Shown here: in pieces, positions 5,952 to 6,249 of the stretch | Position numbering within the stretch: position 1 is the first letter of the stretch | Layout: the number at the start of each line of letters is the position of its first letter | Assembly (NCBI GenBank): GCA_028293775.1 | Contig: JAQGOD010000391.1 | Span: 1-6,249, forward strand | DNA length: 6,249 nt | Direction: 5' to 3' | DNA from: Gammaproteobacteria bacterium | GTDB taxonomy: Bacteria; Pseudomonadota; Gammaproteobacteria; Steroidobacterales; Steroidobacteraceae | Program-made: the position numbers and the translations under genes | Notes under the pieces: model-generated | The model's input: the letters and a program-made list of their open reading frames with translations, nothing else | The model's database searches: none | Told to the model about the DNA's origin: nothing

Positions 5952-5969
5952 ATTTAGTATAGAGAACAC

Positions 5970-6249
5970 ATGACAGAAAGTTTTGCGGAACTGTTCGAAC
6001 AGAGCATTGCGAGCCAGCGCATTCGTCCTGGAACCATCCTCAATGGACTGATCGTCGAAGTCGGCCAGGATTACGTGATCGTCAATGTCGGATTGAAATC
6101 CGAAGCGGTCATTCCATCCGATCAATTCAAGAATGAAAAAGGCGAGATCGAGGTCACCGTCGGGGAAACCGTCGAAGTCGCGTTGGACAGCGTGGAGGAT
6201 GGCTCGGGAGAAACCCGGCTGTCGCGCGAAAAGGCCAAGCGCGCCAGTA
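5970..6249 (+). CDS. rpsA: 30S ribosomal protein S1, N-terminal part (3' end outside window)
   Basis: S1 binds mRNA on the 30S subunit and helps initiation on messages with weak or structured ribosome binding sites. It also represses its own synthesis in E. coli. This gene is not a closed reading frame here because it runs off the right edge. The first 93 residues plus one base are present, of about 550-560 expected. The start [12 protein letters not shown] closely matches the E. coli S1 N-terminus, the segment that docks onto protein S2. The first S1 (OB-fold) domain follows at about 20-88, with RPGTILNG (19-26), [12 protein letters not shown] (38-49), DQFKN (51-55) and [12 protein letters not shown] (80-91), all characteristic of S1 domain 1. 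The start ATG is fixed by this homology rather than by its ribosome binding site, which is weak. It is preceded by the 88-base structured leader and by cmk, as in most proteobacteria. Confidence 0.96.
   Translation, partial: MTESFAELFEQSIASQRIRPGTILNGLIVEVGQDYVIVNVGLKSEAVIPSDQFKNEKGEIEVTVGETVEVALDSVEDGSGETRLSREKAKRAS

Larger units (their letters stand above)
5882..5969 (+). promoter_or_regulatory. cmk-rpsA intergenic leader, probable translational control region of S1
   Basis: This 88-base stretch is the only sizeable gap in the window. By hand it can be folded as hairpin I (5885-5909), a U-rich single strand (5909-5914), an irregular hairpin II (5923-5951), and an A/U-rich single strand (about 5952-5961) before the rpsA ATG. 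Both apical loops contain GGA (5896-5898 and 5937-5939). The Shine-Dalgarno is poor (GAG at 5962-5964). The E. coli rpsA leader of about 90 bases is known to lack a canonical Shine-Dalgarno, to fold into three hairpins separated by A/U-rich strands, and to be repressed by free S1. The resemblance is seen in the sequence, while regulation by S1 is inference. Confidence 0.5.

Noticed and set aside
5951..5966. TAGTAT as a -10 box for rpsA just before the ATG
   Set aside because: No -35-like hexamer lies 16-18 bases upstream, and transcription would start almost at the ATG, giving an essentially leaderless message. The A/U-rich leader strand is a better explanation.
1..6249. Mobile element, defence system, CRISPR, tRNA or toxin-antitoxin gene
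   Set aside because: The window is filled end to end by conserved core genes with gaps of at most 10 bases apart from the 88-base rpsA leader. No transposase, inverted repeat pair, direct repeat array or cloverleaf was seen.

Overview
The window looks like a chromosomal housekeeping segment from a GC-rich proteobacterium, most likely a gammaproteobacterium. The grounds are the gene order gyrA-serC-pheA-aroA-cmk-rpsA, an N-terminus of ribosomal protein S1 that closely resembles the E. coli form, and a fused chorismate mutase/prephenate dehydratase of the Pseudomonas/Xanthomonas kind. Genus cannot be fixed by reading alone. Lineages of the Xanthomonas/Nevskia type, where pheA abuts aroA without hisC or tyrA between them, fit better than Pseudomonas itself.

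Layout: every gene is on the + strand. Positions 1-1616 are the C-terminal part of DNA gyrase subunit A, cut by the left edge. Phosphoserine aminotransferase (serC, 1627-2703, GTG start) follows after 10 bases. Next comes bifunctional chorismate mutase/prephenate dehydratase (pheA, 2700-3875, TTG start, overlapping serC by 4 bases), then EPSP synthase (aroA, 3875-5194, overlapping pheA by 1 base in TGATG), then cytidylate kinase (cmk, 5201-5881, 6 bases after aroA). The only real intergenic space, 88 bases at 5882-5969, precedes rpsA (5970 to the right edge, incomplete). No other stretch without a gene exceeds 10 bases.

The genes appear to form one tightly coupled mixed-function transcription unit. 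AroA makes the precursor of chorismate and PheA commits chorismate to phenylalanine, with an ACT domain for feedback. SerC supplies serine and, in many gammaproteobacteria, a step of pyridoxal phosphate synthesis. Cmk and S1 serve nucleotide metabolism and translation. No terminator is visible before 5885.

The most interesting non-coding signal is the cmk-rpsA leader. It can be drawn as two hairpins, each showing GGA in its apical loop, separated by a U-rich stretch and followed by an A/U-rich stretch before a start codon with only a weak Shine-Dalgarno. This resembles the architecture known for the autoregulated E. coli rpsA leader. The first hairpin is followed directly by six Us, so an intrinsic terminator or attenuator is a competing reading. 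I found no mobile element, CRISPR array, tRNA, rRNA or phage gene, and no evidence of an unknown system. This is a conserved core region.
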